Shown: one piece after another, positions 18,640-29,781 of the stretch
Layout: each line of letters begins with the position of its first letter
How positions within the stretch are numbered: position 1 is the stretch's first letter
Source: Nymphaea colorata
Lineage: Eukaryota > Streptophyta > Magnoliopsida > Nymphaeales > Nymphaeaceae
DNA: 31,161 nucleotides
Direction: 5' to 3'
Assembly: GCF_008831285.2 (NCBI RefSeq)
Contig: NW_022204711.1
Span: 1 to 31,161, forward strand
Translations under genes and position numbers: made by a program
The notes under the pieces: generated by a model
Seen by the model: the letters and a program-made list of their open reading frames with translations, nothing else
The model's database searches: none
What the model was told of the DNA's origin: nothing

Positions 18640-19860
18640 GCTTGCGCCTCCTACTCCCTCCTTTTGGAATGGAGTGGAGCAGAAGCTTGTGAATCGCCTT
18701 CAATGTTGGTAGGGAAAACTGCTCTCTCTCCCTAGTCGTATTACTCTTGCCAAGCATTGTCTTTCGCCGGTCCCCCTCCATGCCCTGGCGATTTTTCAAC
18801 CTCCTATGGCTGTTCTGAGAAGGTTTGATAGGATTATAAGTAAATTTATCTGGGATGGTGATCGACCTTCGGATTGTCTTGCGCGTTGGGATATGGTGGT
18901 CTTTCTGCATCTGCTTGGGTAGTCGGGCATGTGAGTCCTTCTTGTGTTCTTGATGGTGGCGTTTGGAAACTGAGCATTCTCCTATCACCCTATTCTTTTG
19001 TTCCAAACTTGATTTGTCTTCCCCTAGTGTTTCGGATAGCTCCATCTCCCACCTCTCTCCCTCCCACTTTTGGTACGATCTGCTTTGTGCCCTTTCCCTT
19101 TTCCTCTGGCTTGCTGACCTCCCTTCTTTTGCACCTCCATCTTGACCTCTTTCACCTTCCCAGGGCTTCACTTTTTCTTCTTCTTACCTGGCCTCCTTTG
19201 ATTCTTCTGTTGCATCACTCTCTCCCCGGTCTCTTTGGTCCCCAGGTCCTTCTCCTCGTGCCATTGCTTTTGTCTCGCCTCCTTTTGCAGGTCACATCAA
19301 CACTTTTGACCACTTACAGTTCCTTGGCATCAGTTTAGCTAACTAGTGTCCCCTCTGTCTCGCCGCGGCTAAGTCTCGGGTACACTTTTTTACTTCTTGC
19401 CCTTTCTTCTTGAGTGTTCTTACCTCTGCTTGGCCTTCCCTTATTAGCAACCTTCCAGACCCACCCTCCCTTCGTCTTCTTTTCGTTTTTACTCCTTCCC
19501 CCCACCTGTCTGCTTCCTAGAGATGAGTCTAGAGGTTGTGACTCATATTCTCTTGGTGGCGCATTTGGGAGGAGCGCAACAACCAGGTCTTCAGGGGTAC
19601 CTTCTCTTCACCGGATGTTGTGGCTTGTCTGGTGCAGGGGGATGTCCATTTTGCTTTTCGGTTACGGCGCCGTCCTCCGTCTGCAGCTGGGTGACTGTGC
19701 CGCGCCATCTATCCACTCTCTCTCCACTTCTTCCTATTTTCGTTTTACTGTGCGATTTTCTTGTATATTCGTCTTTTATTTTGCTTTTGTGGTTTGTTAT
19801 TGTACTTAGGGGACTTCTTGTCCCCAAATTTTGCTATGAATTCTCATTTTATCGGCTCTC
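18640..19860 (+). pseudogene. L1-type LINE 3' end, decayed
   Basis: From 18662 the frame reads FWNGVEQKLVNRLQCW, stop, GKLLSLPSRITLAKHCLSP, then IFQPPMAVLRRF and ISKFIWDGDRPSDCLARWD. This is the conserved segment after the RT of plant LINEs (W..KL..RL..W....LS..GRI.L, then FIW.G). The end of the protein is visible in another frame at 19554: WWRIWEERNNQVFRG. Between them the frame is lost through several indels. A T-rich 3' tail leads into (TC)n and (TA)n. The reverse-strand and proline- or leucine-rich ORFs here are shadows. Confidence 0.75.
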
Positions 19861-19873
19861 TCTCTCTCTCTCT

Positions 19874-19952
<79 letters not shown>

Positions 19953-19954
19953 TT
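19857..19954. repeat. (TC)n(TA)n microsatellite
   Basis: A short TC run followed by about 80 bases of nearly pure TA. It lies between the LINE tail and the inner end of the right inverted repeat arm. Confidence 0.95.
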
Positions 19955-20335
19955 TGAATGCTAACCCAATATATTTATCTCTCTAGTGGACAGCCAATTA
20001 GACCTGTCGATGGTGGACTTTACTATGTATAAGTAAAGTTCTAGTATTGAACTTAATAAATAAAAAAATACATGTGCATATTTAATTGAATGTCCATATA
20101 GGGTAGTCTATACTACGCATATGTAATGTTTTGGTAATGACTTTTGTGCTACAAAAGGTACATGTGCATATTTACTTGAATAACCTTGCATTGCACGAAC
20201 GCAACATATACACACTTTACATTCATATTGCTTGCATTATTTCATTCAAAGGAAGGAAGACAGTTATGAAGAAAAACAAGAGAGGAAAGTTCCCGCTAAA
20301 GGAAGGAAAGAGACTAGAGGTTGCCAGTGAAGAAA

Positions 20336-21182
20336 GCTTGGCCTTGAAGCAGAAATGGCGGGCATGACAACAGAAGGAAAGGATAGTGAGCCCACAACAA
20401 TGTCATTGTGGTTTTTTGTTCGTGGACTTTAAATGACAAACGCAATGGCTTCTATTGGGCATTTTTTTTTACGGTAGGATATTCGAATAAATCAAAGGAG
20501 CACTTCCTGAGGCACTAAAGGCAAAGGTGATGGCAGAGTTTAAAAAGGAAGAAAATTTTGATCCAACAAATAATGATTGCATCCTAATTTATGTGGTGAA
20601 TAATATTACAAACAAAATAACAAGTGCATCCCAGTTCATGTGGTAGACAATGTTGCGTTGTAACGGGTTTGTTTGCTTGAGAGAACGAAATAATGGCATA
20701 ATGAATGTGTAAGCTAATGACTTTAGGGGATACATTTATGCATCTCATTATTTCGTAACCACCATTCTCATTATTGATAGACAAAATGGGAAAAAACACA
20801 TGTACAAAGTAGGGGACCACATAACAAAGGGAACGGTAACGAATAATAAGATAACAATGAGTATACCACAAAGGCCAGAAATGGAAACGAGAAAAAGAGA
20901 CAACAACGCTTCTAAAGGGGATAGCGTTAACTAAATGGTCTGAGATAAGGTTTGATCGAAAGACTTTATGATGAGATACTGTTGAATGTTATTTAATGGA
21001 AGGTATTTATGCGTGAAACAAATAATTTGTTGAGATAATGTTAAAATGTTATTTTACTTTCTCTCGACTTTATGCATTGCAGATGGCACAGTGTACAAAA
21101 TATCTACATCATCGGATAGCGAGGAACAAAAGATTGAGTGCCTTTGGGAGGAGATGAATACTTGAACAATGTGTTGCTTCTA
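20336..21182. other. Sequence between the inverted repeat and the transposase remnant
   Basis: No gene recognised. A single copy related to the tandem array at 23890-24910 lies at about 20840-20930: AGATAACAATGAGTATACCA, then AGGCCAGAAATGG. A short inverted repeat ACGAAATAATG / CATTATTTCGT is at about 20693 and 20745. Confidence 0.5.
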
Positions 21183-23562
21183 TAAGAATGGAGTTTGAGA
21201 TAGAGGATACCGAAGAACATGGTCCTGTTGTAGGGTTGGATTTTCCTATTGTATGAATGGAGTTTGAGCTAGAGGATCCCGAAGAACATGTTTCTATTGT
21301 AGGAATGGTGTCCGGTATCAAGGATCCAACAAACAGTTTCTACAATTGCTATTCTTTTTATCATAGATTCAATGTAAGGAAGGTTAGATGGAGATAAACA
21401 CACATGGCGGGGATGTGCAAAGGTTATATGTTTGTTCAAAACAATAATGGAAGAGATCAATAACATGTGTAACCAAGCGTAGGAGTTGTGCTGCCAATTT
21501 GGAGTTGGGAAGGTGCCCAAAAATATTGTATTCGTGTAGTGATGATTGAACACAACCATCCATTGGCACCTTCTCGCAAGAGCCACATGTTGAGGTTGCA
21601 ATGGAAATTGTCATAGTCGCACGCTGAAATAAGTGAACTGGCTGATGGTGTAGGTATGCCGCCAAAGAAGGCACATGACATGCTTGTTAAAATAGAAGGT
21701 GGCCGAGATAATGTTCCATTCAGATGTATAGATCATAGAAACGACTTGAGGACAAAGAGGACAAAATTGATTAAATGAGAAAAAATTATGGCATTGGTTG
21801 AATCCATTCAAAAAAGATTAAGCCGATACAGGTTTCCACAATGCCATTCAGATGGATGAGGATGGTTATGCTACAAATGTCTTTTGAGCATATCCAAAGT
21901 TTAGGTTATATTATGGACTTCTGGGATGTGCTTAATTTTTACACAACCGTCTCAGCTAATACGCACAGGTGGCCCTTTGCTCAGTTTGTCAAGATGAACC
22001 ATCACTCCAGAAGTTATATTTTCAGGGGTACATACTCCTTTTATCAAACTGCTAAGACATGTGAGTGGTTGTTTACAGTATTCATTGAGGCCATGAACAG
22101 AAAGCACCCCAAAGTTATATTGATGGATAGTGACATTGCAATAGTAGCTGTAGTGTTCCCCGTATAGCCAGAAGCACATCATCGTTTGTGTTCGAACCAT
22201 CACTCATAAAGTTGTCTTTCTGGGGGGTACATACTCATTTAATCAGATTACTGAGACATTTGAGTGATTGTTCAAGGTATTCACCGAGGCCATAAACGGG
22301 TAGCACCCCAAAGTTGTACTGACAAATGGTGGCATTGTAATAGTAGCTGCAGCGTCCCTCGTATAGCCAAAAGCACATCATCATTTGTGTTTGTGGCATA
22401 TATTCTTAAATGTAGCAAAGAACATAGGGCATCTAATGAATTACAAAGCTGGCATTAAGGAAAGGTTTGCAAGTTGTGTTCTTAAGTGTGAAGATGGTGA
22501 GATGTTTGAATGTATGTGGAAATGAAGCATATAACCTATAAGAAAATACGCTGCTTCAAAAATTGTATAAAGACAAAAAAAAGGTAGGCATTGGCATATG
22601 AAGGACAATACTTTTTTGCGAAGTTGATAAGCACATAGAGAGTGGAGAGCATGCACTCTGTACTAAAAAGGGGCCTGTACTCTAGCTTACAAATATCTGG
22701 ATTCAAGAAACAGTATGACAAATGTTTGGATGGTCTTAGGCATTGTGTGCATGAAGAAGACATCAAAACATTTGTATGTCAACTTCAAAGTCTAGGTATG
22801 AATATCCTTGACCAAGCTATAGTTGTGTACACATCAACTGCATTTGAATGGATTAAGGAAGAGGACATTCAAGCAAGTAACTGTGATATAGAATTACATG
22901 CATAGCAACCAAGTTGCCACATGTATCATGTGATAAAAAGGGGGGAGATTCGACTAAGATCAATGATGTGTCTGTGACCTACGTCATCAAAACAGGTGAT
23001 TTTAACTGTTTTTATAAGTCCTTTGAATTTAAAGGTATTTTGTGTTGCCATGCTCTAAAACTCGACTGAGAAAACATTCGGGAACTGCCAAAGAGTTACA
23101 TTCTAGGTAGATGGACCAAAAATTTAAAGATGGAGTTAATGAAGATTTCTCCTGAAATTCTTTCATATGATGGTCATAAGTCTCATAGTTTATCCTGCTA
23201 CTAGAAACTGTGTTGGACACTCATGTATATTGCAGAACTAGCAGTGAGAAACGACCAAGCTTACGAATACATGACACAGTTGGTGAATGTAGCTATAAAG
23301 AACGTTTTGAATCTGTGATGTGACAGCAAGGTGGCAATGAAAAGCCACCTGAAGCAGCAAGTCCTGTCACCTGGGAACCCTTAGAGAAGAAGAAAAGCCA
23401 TGGTTGTGCTAGTATGGTGTTCGATAGTGCCAGGGTGAAAGTTCTAAAATACAAAGGCACTGGCCTACTAATCATTGTTTTCAAGAGAAAGCCAGTTATG
23501 AGTTTGCGTAGGACAAAGAGCACCCTAGAGGAAACAGGTAGGACTAGAAAAATCAAGCAATA
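21183..23562 (+). pseudogene. FAR1/FRS-type (MULE-related) transposase remnant
   Basis: Parts of the FAR1/FHY3 family, itself derived from Mutator-like transposases, appear in order. FAR1-type N-terminal region: SFYNCYSFYHRFNVRKV and MIEHNHPLAPSRK. MULE transposase core: DVLNFYTTVSANTHRWPFAQ, FVKMNHHSRSYIFRG, EWLFTVFIEAMNRKHPKVIL, MDSDIAIVAV. Then HHLCLWHIFLNVAKN, ESMHSVLKRGLYSSLQISGF, a SWIM-like zinc motif (FEFKGILCCHALKL) and a C-terminal VKVLKYKGTG stretch. The first catalytic Asp appears lost (FYTT for fDTT), the SWIM motif lacks one Cys, and many stops and frameshifts are present. A 198 bp segment of the core is tandemly duplicated. No terminal inverted repeats were identified, so host gene copy versus mobile element is open. 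Confidence 0.75.
21996..22391 (+). repeat. Tandem duplication inside the transposase remnant
   Basis: Two units of about 198 bp start with GAACCATCACTC at 21996 and 22194, with about four in five bases matching. Each covers the peptide from NHHS to the Pro before the H-x-x-C motif. Confidence 0.85.
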
Positions 23563-23889
23563 AAATCATCATCAAAAAGTTTATTATGTTTTGTCTACAA
23601 ATGGTGCAATTGAGACCTGCCTATTGTTCATGTATATTGAAGATGTATATGATCCCAACAGTTTTTCAAAACTCCTGCTAAGTTTTTTATATTATACATA
23701 TTTTGTAGGCCTGAACTTTAAGTACATTCTGATAATTGATGTTGTTTAATTGTTACAATGCCATATGGATTTAATTCATCCTTTCTAATAGTAGTCGGCT
23801 CTTACAATGTATCATGCAATAAATGATTTCAGCCATTGAAATGGAGACAAAATATGTGATAACTAAACACAAACATGGTGCGGAAAATG
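23563..23889. other. Sequence without an assigned gene
   Basis: AT-rich trailing sequence of the transposase remnant leading into the tandem array. No coding signal was seen. Confidence 0.4.
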
Positions 23890-24910
23890 ATACAACTAGT
23901 CACATGGTGCTAAGAGTGAATGAGATAACAATGAGTGTACCATAACAACAGAACGCGATAATGATAGAAAGGAGATAGAATAAATATAAGAAAATGAGAT
24001 AACAATGTGTCCGCTACCAAGAAAACAACAAGCTGACGGAGACAAATTAATGCAATTAGGAATTGATACAACAATGCACACAGTGATGAGCGAATGAGAT
24101 AACAACAGCAGACGATAAGTAAATGGACACCAAAAATGTGATAAATTAATGTAGTGAAATAATGAAATAACAACGAGTCTGCAAAAACGATAGAACGCAA
24201 TAACCACAAGAAGGGCCAGACTAGATATGAGGGAATGAAATAATAATGCTTCTTTCAAGAAGACGATAAGTAAACAGAGACAAATTAATGTGATAACGAT
24301 AGGAAAAGTCATCCGACAGAAGGCGATAAGTAAATGGACATCAAAAATGCAATAAAATAATGTAATGAAATAATAATAACTCTACCATAATAATAGAACG
24401 TGTTGGTGACAGGAAGGGCCAAAATGAATACAAGAGAATGAGACAACAATGCATCTACCAAGAAGATGATAAGTAAACAAAGACGAATTAATGCGATAAC
24501 AACAAGAAGGGTCGTGCAAGCGAAATAATAATGGAAGGGAATAAGTAAATGGACACCAAAAATGTGATAAAATAACATATGAAATAATGAGATAACAACG
24601 AGTCTACCATCACAATAGAACGCGATGACGATAGGAAGGGCCGGAATAGATACGAGAGAATGAGAAAACAATACGTCTGACAAGAAGACAAAGAGATGAA
24701 TTAATGTAATAATGACAGAGAAGGCCATGCGAATGAGATAACAATGGAATGAGAAGAGTAAATTGACACCAAAATGTGATAAAGTAACATAACCAAAGAA
24801 TCATATAACAACGAGTCTACCATCACATAGAACGTGTTGACGACAAGAACGGTAGGAATGGATACGAGAGAATGAGATAACAACACATCTGCCAAGAAGA
24901 CTCATGGAGA
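23890..24910. repeat. Tandem array, about five units of about 220 bp
   Basis: The landmark GAACG recurs at 23951, 24193, 24396, 24618 and 24830 (steps 242, 203, 222, 212). Around it lie the repeated phrases GAGATAACAA, GAAGGGCC, GATAAGTAAA and GGACACCAAAAATG. Units are diverged and carry indels. The minus-strand hydrophobic ORFs here are translations of the repeat and resemble each other for that reason only. Confidence 0.85.
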
Positions 24911-26049
24911 AAAATTATTGAAATAATCACATTTACAAATGTGTTGATTAAAAGAAATGATTACAAAGATACAAAAATTAACAGAAATTGTTACAAAGAC
25001 TATATTATTCAAATTTCAGCATGTCTACTTATTTGAAGCATGCTTCCAAAAGATCTCTAATGTTATCGTTAACATGAGCTTGGGTGAAGCTAGGTTCCTT
25101 TCCAGACGTTACCTCCAGTATGTATTTCATCATGAACACACCTCAGTCATAGTTATTTCTTTGTTGTTGTCATTCTACTGGTAAAAGTTTGTAGTCATCT
25201 AAAGTTTTGAAATCGATGATATGTCTGAGACAATATTTCTACAAAAGAACCAAAACTTCTTATGGAAATAAAAAGAAGTTATCTTAACAACAGTTAAAAG
25301 TTACATTGCTTATCAGTAGAGGTCTTAATTCTCAAAACATTTTCTATGACATCTCTTCAAAGCTGCAATATTGTGTGTAAATGGAAACAACATAGCATGC
25401 AGTTAAACTTCTGTCAGTATGATCAATACTTTTCCCAACGTTATGGTTACATGATGGAGTAAGATGAAGGATATGTACCATGAAATCTACTCTTATAGGA
25501 TACCTTCAAGGCCTAGATTCTAATGGCTGTGCTCTAAAAGGTCTACAAAATAATTCTAGACTAATATTGGTTACTTGCTTAGGATGGAGGAAGTTTTTAA
25601 TATAAACAGAAAGTAGATTGTCCATAAGTTCCCTGGAACATGCCTTGGACTCAACGGCTGGTTAGTTGGACTTGTTGGCTCTTTTTTTGGATTCACAGGT
25701 TAGTTTTTGGGCTTGACAATTTCTAGAGTTGGTATCGTGTGCTGGATTCACTGGTTTGGAATTATGGTTGAACATGTCCTCGTTGCAAAGCCAAGCAAAT
25801 TTGTGGCATCAATAGTCTTCTTCTACCTCACCATTGAATCTCTCTTTCTTTCTTGCACAAGTCAATCTTCCTTTCTACCTAAATCTGCCCTAATCTATTC
25901 TAACTATCTCTTTTGTTATAGAAAACCACATCAAAAATATCATTCTACCCATATTGTATGTTAGATCACATGTTCCTTGGGATATCACCTATTTTGGGAA
26001 ACCATGTTGATAATATCATTTTCATCGATATAGTTGTCATCAATATCAA
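24911..26049. other. Sequence without an assigned gene
   Basis: AT-rich. Short frames such as 25707-25964 show no known motif, and I found no repeat structure here. Confidence 0.4.
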
Positions 26050-26396
26050 GGTTGCCAAGTATATATGCATAAGAATAATATTACTTAAACTCTAACTTAA
26101 CAAATAGCTGCTAGGGATATACATGTATAACAGCATTTATGTCTGTTTTAGTATGTACATATGATTGTCATATTTACATATAAGAATAGTATTGTCTAAT
26201 CTCTGATCTAACCATATAATTGTCATTATATGTGTATAACAACAACATTTTTTCATCTATGATATAATCATATGATTGTTATATATATATATATATATAT
26301 AATATATTATCTTGTCTATGATATATCCATATCAAAGTCATGCATATATGTGTAACAACAGTATTATCACATCTATAATATATGCATATGATTGTC

Positions 26397-26448
<52 letters not shown>

Positions 26449-26490
26449 CAACAACACTATCTCATCTATGATATATCCAGATAATGGTGT
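26050..26490. repeat. AT-rich tandem repeats with (TA)n(TG)n runs
   Basis: Diverged units of about 60-90 bp share TAACAACA, CATCTATGATATATCCATAT and GATTGTCATATATAT. Pure microsatellite runs lie at about 26280-26300 (TA) and 26397-26446 (TA then TG). Confidence 0.8.
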
Positions 26491-26948
26491 TTATGTCACA
26501 CTTCGATGATTGGCAGCCATATGAACATTAGATTATAGATACAGTGCCTGTGTGACACTTCGTTCATTGTTATCCATATGTGCACATTACACTAGAGATA
26601 AAAGTGTTTATGTCACACTTCGAACATTGACAACTATATGTTCACATTAGCTCATAGATAACATTATTCATTACGCATCAATAAACGACAATGGAATTGA
26701 TTTGTATATCCATACGAAGCTTATGTTCACATTTGAACAGTGAAAATACTGCTCTTACATATATATATACACATATTTTTTTTCATATATGCACAATCGA
26801 TCAAAGATGACGGTGCCTGTGTCACACGTTAATCATTGACAACCATATGTTCGCATTAGATCTTAAATAACTTTATTCATATGTATCGATGAATGACAAC
26901 CTAATTGACTTGTATATCCATACCAAGCTTATGTTCACATTTGAGCAT
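26491..26948. repeat. Tandem repeats with a higher-order duplication
   Basis: Units of about 60-70 bp share GTGTTTATGTCACACTTCG, CATTGACAACCATATG and TTCACATTAG. A longer phrase with TTGTATATCCATAC, then AAGCTTATGTTCACATTTGA, occurs twice (about 26700-26735 and 26909-26945), so a block of about 210 bp was itself duplicated. Confidence 0.75.
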
Positions 26949-27803
26949 AAAATAACACATTCGGCTATACCAATTGATTATTTGAGAGGGAACAACATGT
27001 GATATGTACTATCACCTGCTATTCTTGACACCCATTTGACTACATTTGATGAAGCTGGTCAATTGTTGCAACTGCATTAATGACACAATTGGTAACATAC
27101 ACAGTCAACATCCGAGTAACATTCCTCTGCACTATCGTGTGCCGATCAAAAGCATAAAAAATAGAAACATACCACTGCAATATGTATTCTATTGTCGCAT
27201 GCGGGTGCATTAAATATGGCATGGCAGGAACAATTTGCACTATATTCATAAATAGAGGAGGGCCAGTGGGTAAGCACAGACAAAGAAGAAGAAAACAAAA
27301 ACCATTGACATGAACCAAAATAATATTGTTTGTAGTCAATCAAAAAATAGGATTCAAAAAATAAGATTATTCTCGATCATACTGTGACAGAATTCTACGA
27401 TATCCTCAAATAAAATCATGTTTACAAGGATACGATAGGCACTCGAAAAAAAAATCGAAAACACTTTTTACTGCTTATCGGTTGCTTACCTCACACACAT
27501 TCAGCTATACCAGTTGGTTTTTTGAGAGGGAAAAGATGCAATATGTACTACCGCCTGATGTTTCTGATACCCTTTCGGCTGCATTTAATAATGCCATCAA
27601 TTGTTGTAGATGCATTAAATGTATGCGGTTGATAAGGCACAACACACAACATCCGAACAACATTCCTCTACACTATCGGCATGTTCATTCAGTAGCACAA
27701 GAAATAGAAACGCACCACTGTGATATCTATTGCCACAAGCGCGTGCATTAAATGTGGTATAGCGGGAACAATTTGCATTATATTCATAAATATAAGAGAA
27801 GGA
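26949..27803. repeat. Dispersed direct duplication, about 310 bp copies
   Basis: Copies at about 26949-27258 and 27490-27803 run in the same orientation with roughly four in five bases matching. Shared landmarks: ACATTCGGCTATACCA or its variant, TTTGAGAGGGAA, AACATTCCTCTRCACTATCG, and GGAACAATTTGCA before TATATTCATAAAT. The 230 bp between them is unrelated. A short A-rich phrase before the second copy (GAAAACACTTTTTACTG, 27456) recurs near 28056. No coding function was recognised. Confidence 0.8.
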
Positions 27804-28404
27804 GCATGTAATATCTCATTTCAGAAGGTGATGGCAATGAAGAAGGAGAAACGTAATTGGTTCAATGATGATTTTACATAGGATTGTTCATGAGATCTGC
27901 CCAAAGGAACAGATTAGCAATATCGCCTTCTACCAACCTTGGCATTGATTCAGCTTCCGAGTTAATGTTCGAGACAAGTGGTTGATGAGATAGTAAAATT
28001 TTTATTAGATAATAAATTATTTATGAGATAATGAGATAACACTATAAGAGGAACAAAAAATTGAAAACACTTTTTTACTGTTTAAATGGATATATTGGTT
28101 ATAATGATATGCATATACGGACTAACATATTTTACTTTTATCAATCGTCAAATCTTTTTTTATTGTTTTTGTTTTTACCCTACAAAAGACTCCTTTTTTG
28201 TATTAATCATGGGGTTTTTTTTTTACTACTTAAAATGACGCACGAAATTACATACATGGAGGCAGCGTATATAACCAGCTTCCCTCTCTCACTCCCCACT
28301 TTCTCTCCAAGCTATCAGGCATCTCTGTCTCTGGTGACCATCGTATCCTGATATCGTAGAGAGAATGGCATTGTGGAGGGAGGAAGGGAAGGGTGATCAT
28401 CCTG
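27804..28404. other. Sequence without an assigned gene
   Basis: AT-rich. Contains a second copy of the GAAAACAC...TTTTTACTG phrase near 28056 and a T-run. No coding signal was recognised. Confidence 0.4.
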
Positions 28405-28411
28405 CGAGAGA

Positions 28412-28444
<33 letters not shown>

Positions 28445-28445
28445 T
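28405..28445. repeat. (GA)n microsatellite
   Basis: About 40 bases of GA repeats with one CA interruption. Confidence 0.95.
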
Positions 28446-28912
28446 GGGGAATAGGCAACTCTAAAGGCAGTCCGATCAAATAATGGAAGACCCTGGTGGG
28501 TTGTCCATTAAACAGCTACATATATAGAGTCCAGATGAATTGATTGTACACACTCACGTACACACTAGGTATAAAATTTTAAAGTTCTTAAGGGGTATCA
28601 GTACATAAGTGAAAAAATTGTTAGGAAATATCAACATAAACACAATAAGCTTTTGGGCTCTATGTGGGCAGTTGCCACACGTAACTCGTACCTGCCTTTG
28701 CCTTTTGATGCTTGTGTGAGCAGTGAACATACGATTGAAGGAATTCAGTCATAGATAAATATACACACACACACACAAACACACAAAAGTGACTAAAATT
28801 TAAGAACATGTTACCCAAAAATAGTTATATTATTAATAATTTATAGTACAGTAATGGCTCATGGTATTTTAACAATTGATTTTTATTTTTAGTCATACGT
28901 TAATGTTTGACA

Positions 28913-28915
<3 letters not shown>
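28446..28915. other. Sequence without an assigned gene
   Basis: AT-rich, with a short (CA)n run near 28762. Nothing else was recognised. Confidence 0.4.
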
Positions 28916-28959
<44 letters not shown>

Positions 28960-28998
28960 TTATTTATTTATTTATTTATTTGTATATGTGTGTGTGTG
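28916..28998. repeat. (TA)n, (TTTA)n and (TG)n microsatellites
   Basis: About 40 bases of TA, then about six TTTA units, then a short TG run. Confidence 0.95.
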
Positions 28999-29372
28999 CG
29001 TGAATACTCAATGGTGACTCCACATTTAAGTGGATATTATGAGACATCAAATCTGAACTGTCTAATTTATGACCCACATTTCTCCCTTTTCTCTCTCTAT
29101 CTCTCTTCGCCTTCTTCCTTCCTCACCACCCCACCAGTAGGTCCCCTTTGCTGTAGCCGTCTGGCTCGCCAGGGCTCTGCTGGGCCACTTATGGGATCGG
29201 GGGATCGGGGGAGGAACCTGTTGGGCCTCCCCCTTCCCTTTGGCAAAGCTCCATCAGCTTCCAACAGTGGTAGGTGAGGAGTAGGATTTAAGAAAATAAT
29301 AATAATAAGAGTCATTCATCTCCGTCCACATAGACAACCTTGGTTTTGATGGAAGATTTTGAATTGAGGGAC

Positions 29373-29404
<32 letters not shown>

Positions 29405-29781
29405 ATTGGCTGAGATAGATGTGAGACATACCCATTGAATACCATTGGTCACAAAAAGATGAAGGCACATGACACTTCATGACAGGAGGTTGAGCTACAG
29501 CGGAAGTGTGATTGGCTGTAATCGATGGGGGGACTTATCATCCAAAAGAGTGGAAGCATCAGCGTCATCTCTTTCATATTATAATTTAACTGGACGCCAA
29601 ATATTCAACAACCACAAACAAAGCTTGTGCTTTCATTAATAATACCAGAGGATATTGAAATTTTCACTACAATAGTGTAAGTTAGTCCAAAGATTAATTT
29701 TCCTTTTAGGACTTCCCATGCATATTACATAGATATTTGGATCTAACCAAGAAAGTCACTTGTATATCTATTTGATTTACT
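28999..29781. other. Region 3' of the P450 gene
   Basis: A GC-richer island at 29100-29280 has no recognised protein. A (TA)n run lies at about 29373-29403. The remainder is the 3' flank of the P450 gene; no polyadenylation signal could be chosen with confidence. Confidence 0.4.

Larger units (their letters stand above)
17930..20335. repeat. Long inverted repeat (about 385 bp arms) enclosing a LINE remnant
   Basis: The left arm is about 17930-18317 and the right arm about 19955-20335, reverse complements with roughly nine in ten bases matching. Shared landmarks are CCTTCCTTTAG, CAATGCAAGGTTATTCAAG, the ACCTTTTGTAGCACAAAAG block and CTAATTGGCTGTCCACTAGA. Both inner ends run into TA microsatellites. 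The interior (about 1.6 kb) holds a foldback element and an L1-type LINE 3' end. This may be one long-TIR (MULE or foldback type) transposon, or two copies of one repeat in opposite orientation. I see no clear target duplication. Confidence 0.8.

Noticed and set aside
18623-19171. Minus-strand ORF rich in Arg, Lys and Glu
   Set aside because: It is the antisense of the LINE remnant, where conserved LINE motifs are seen on the plus strand.
19523-19964. ORFs with long Ile-Tyr repeats
   Set aside because: They translate a (TA)n microsatellite and LINE tail; no protein is implied.
23896-24895. Several minus-strand hydrophobic ORFs that resemble membrane proteins and each other
   Set aside because: They are translations of one tandem repeat unit; their likeness comes from the repeat, with no conserved start or domain.
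23890-24910. CRISPR-like regular repeats
   Set aside because: Units of about 220 bp are diverged, with no short identical repeat or unique spacer pattern, in plant nuclear DNA.
29097-29315. ORFs in the GC-richer island 3' of the P450 gene
   Set aside because: Short, low complexity and without any recognised motif on either strand.
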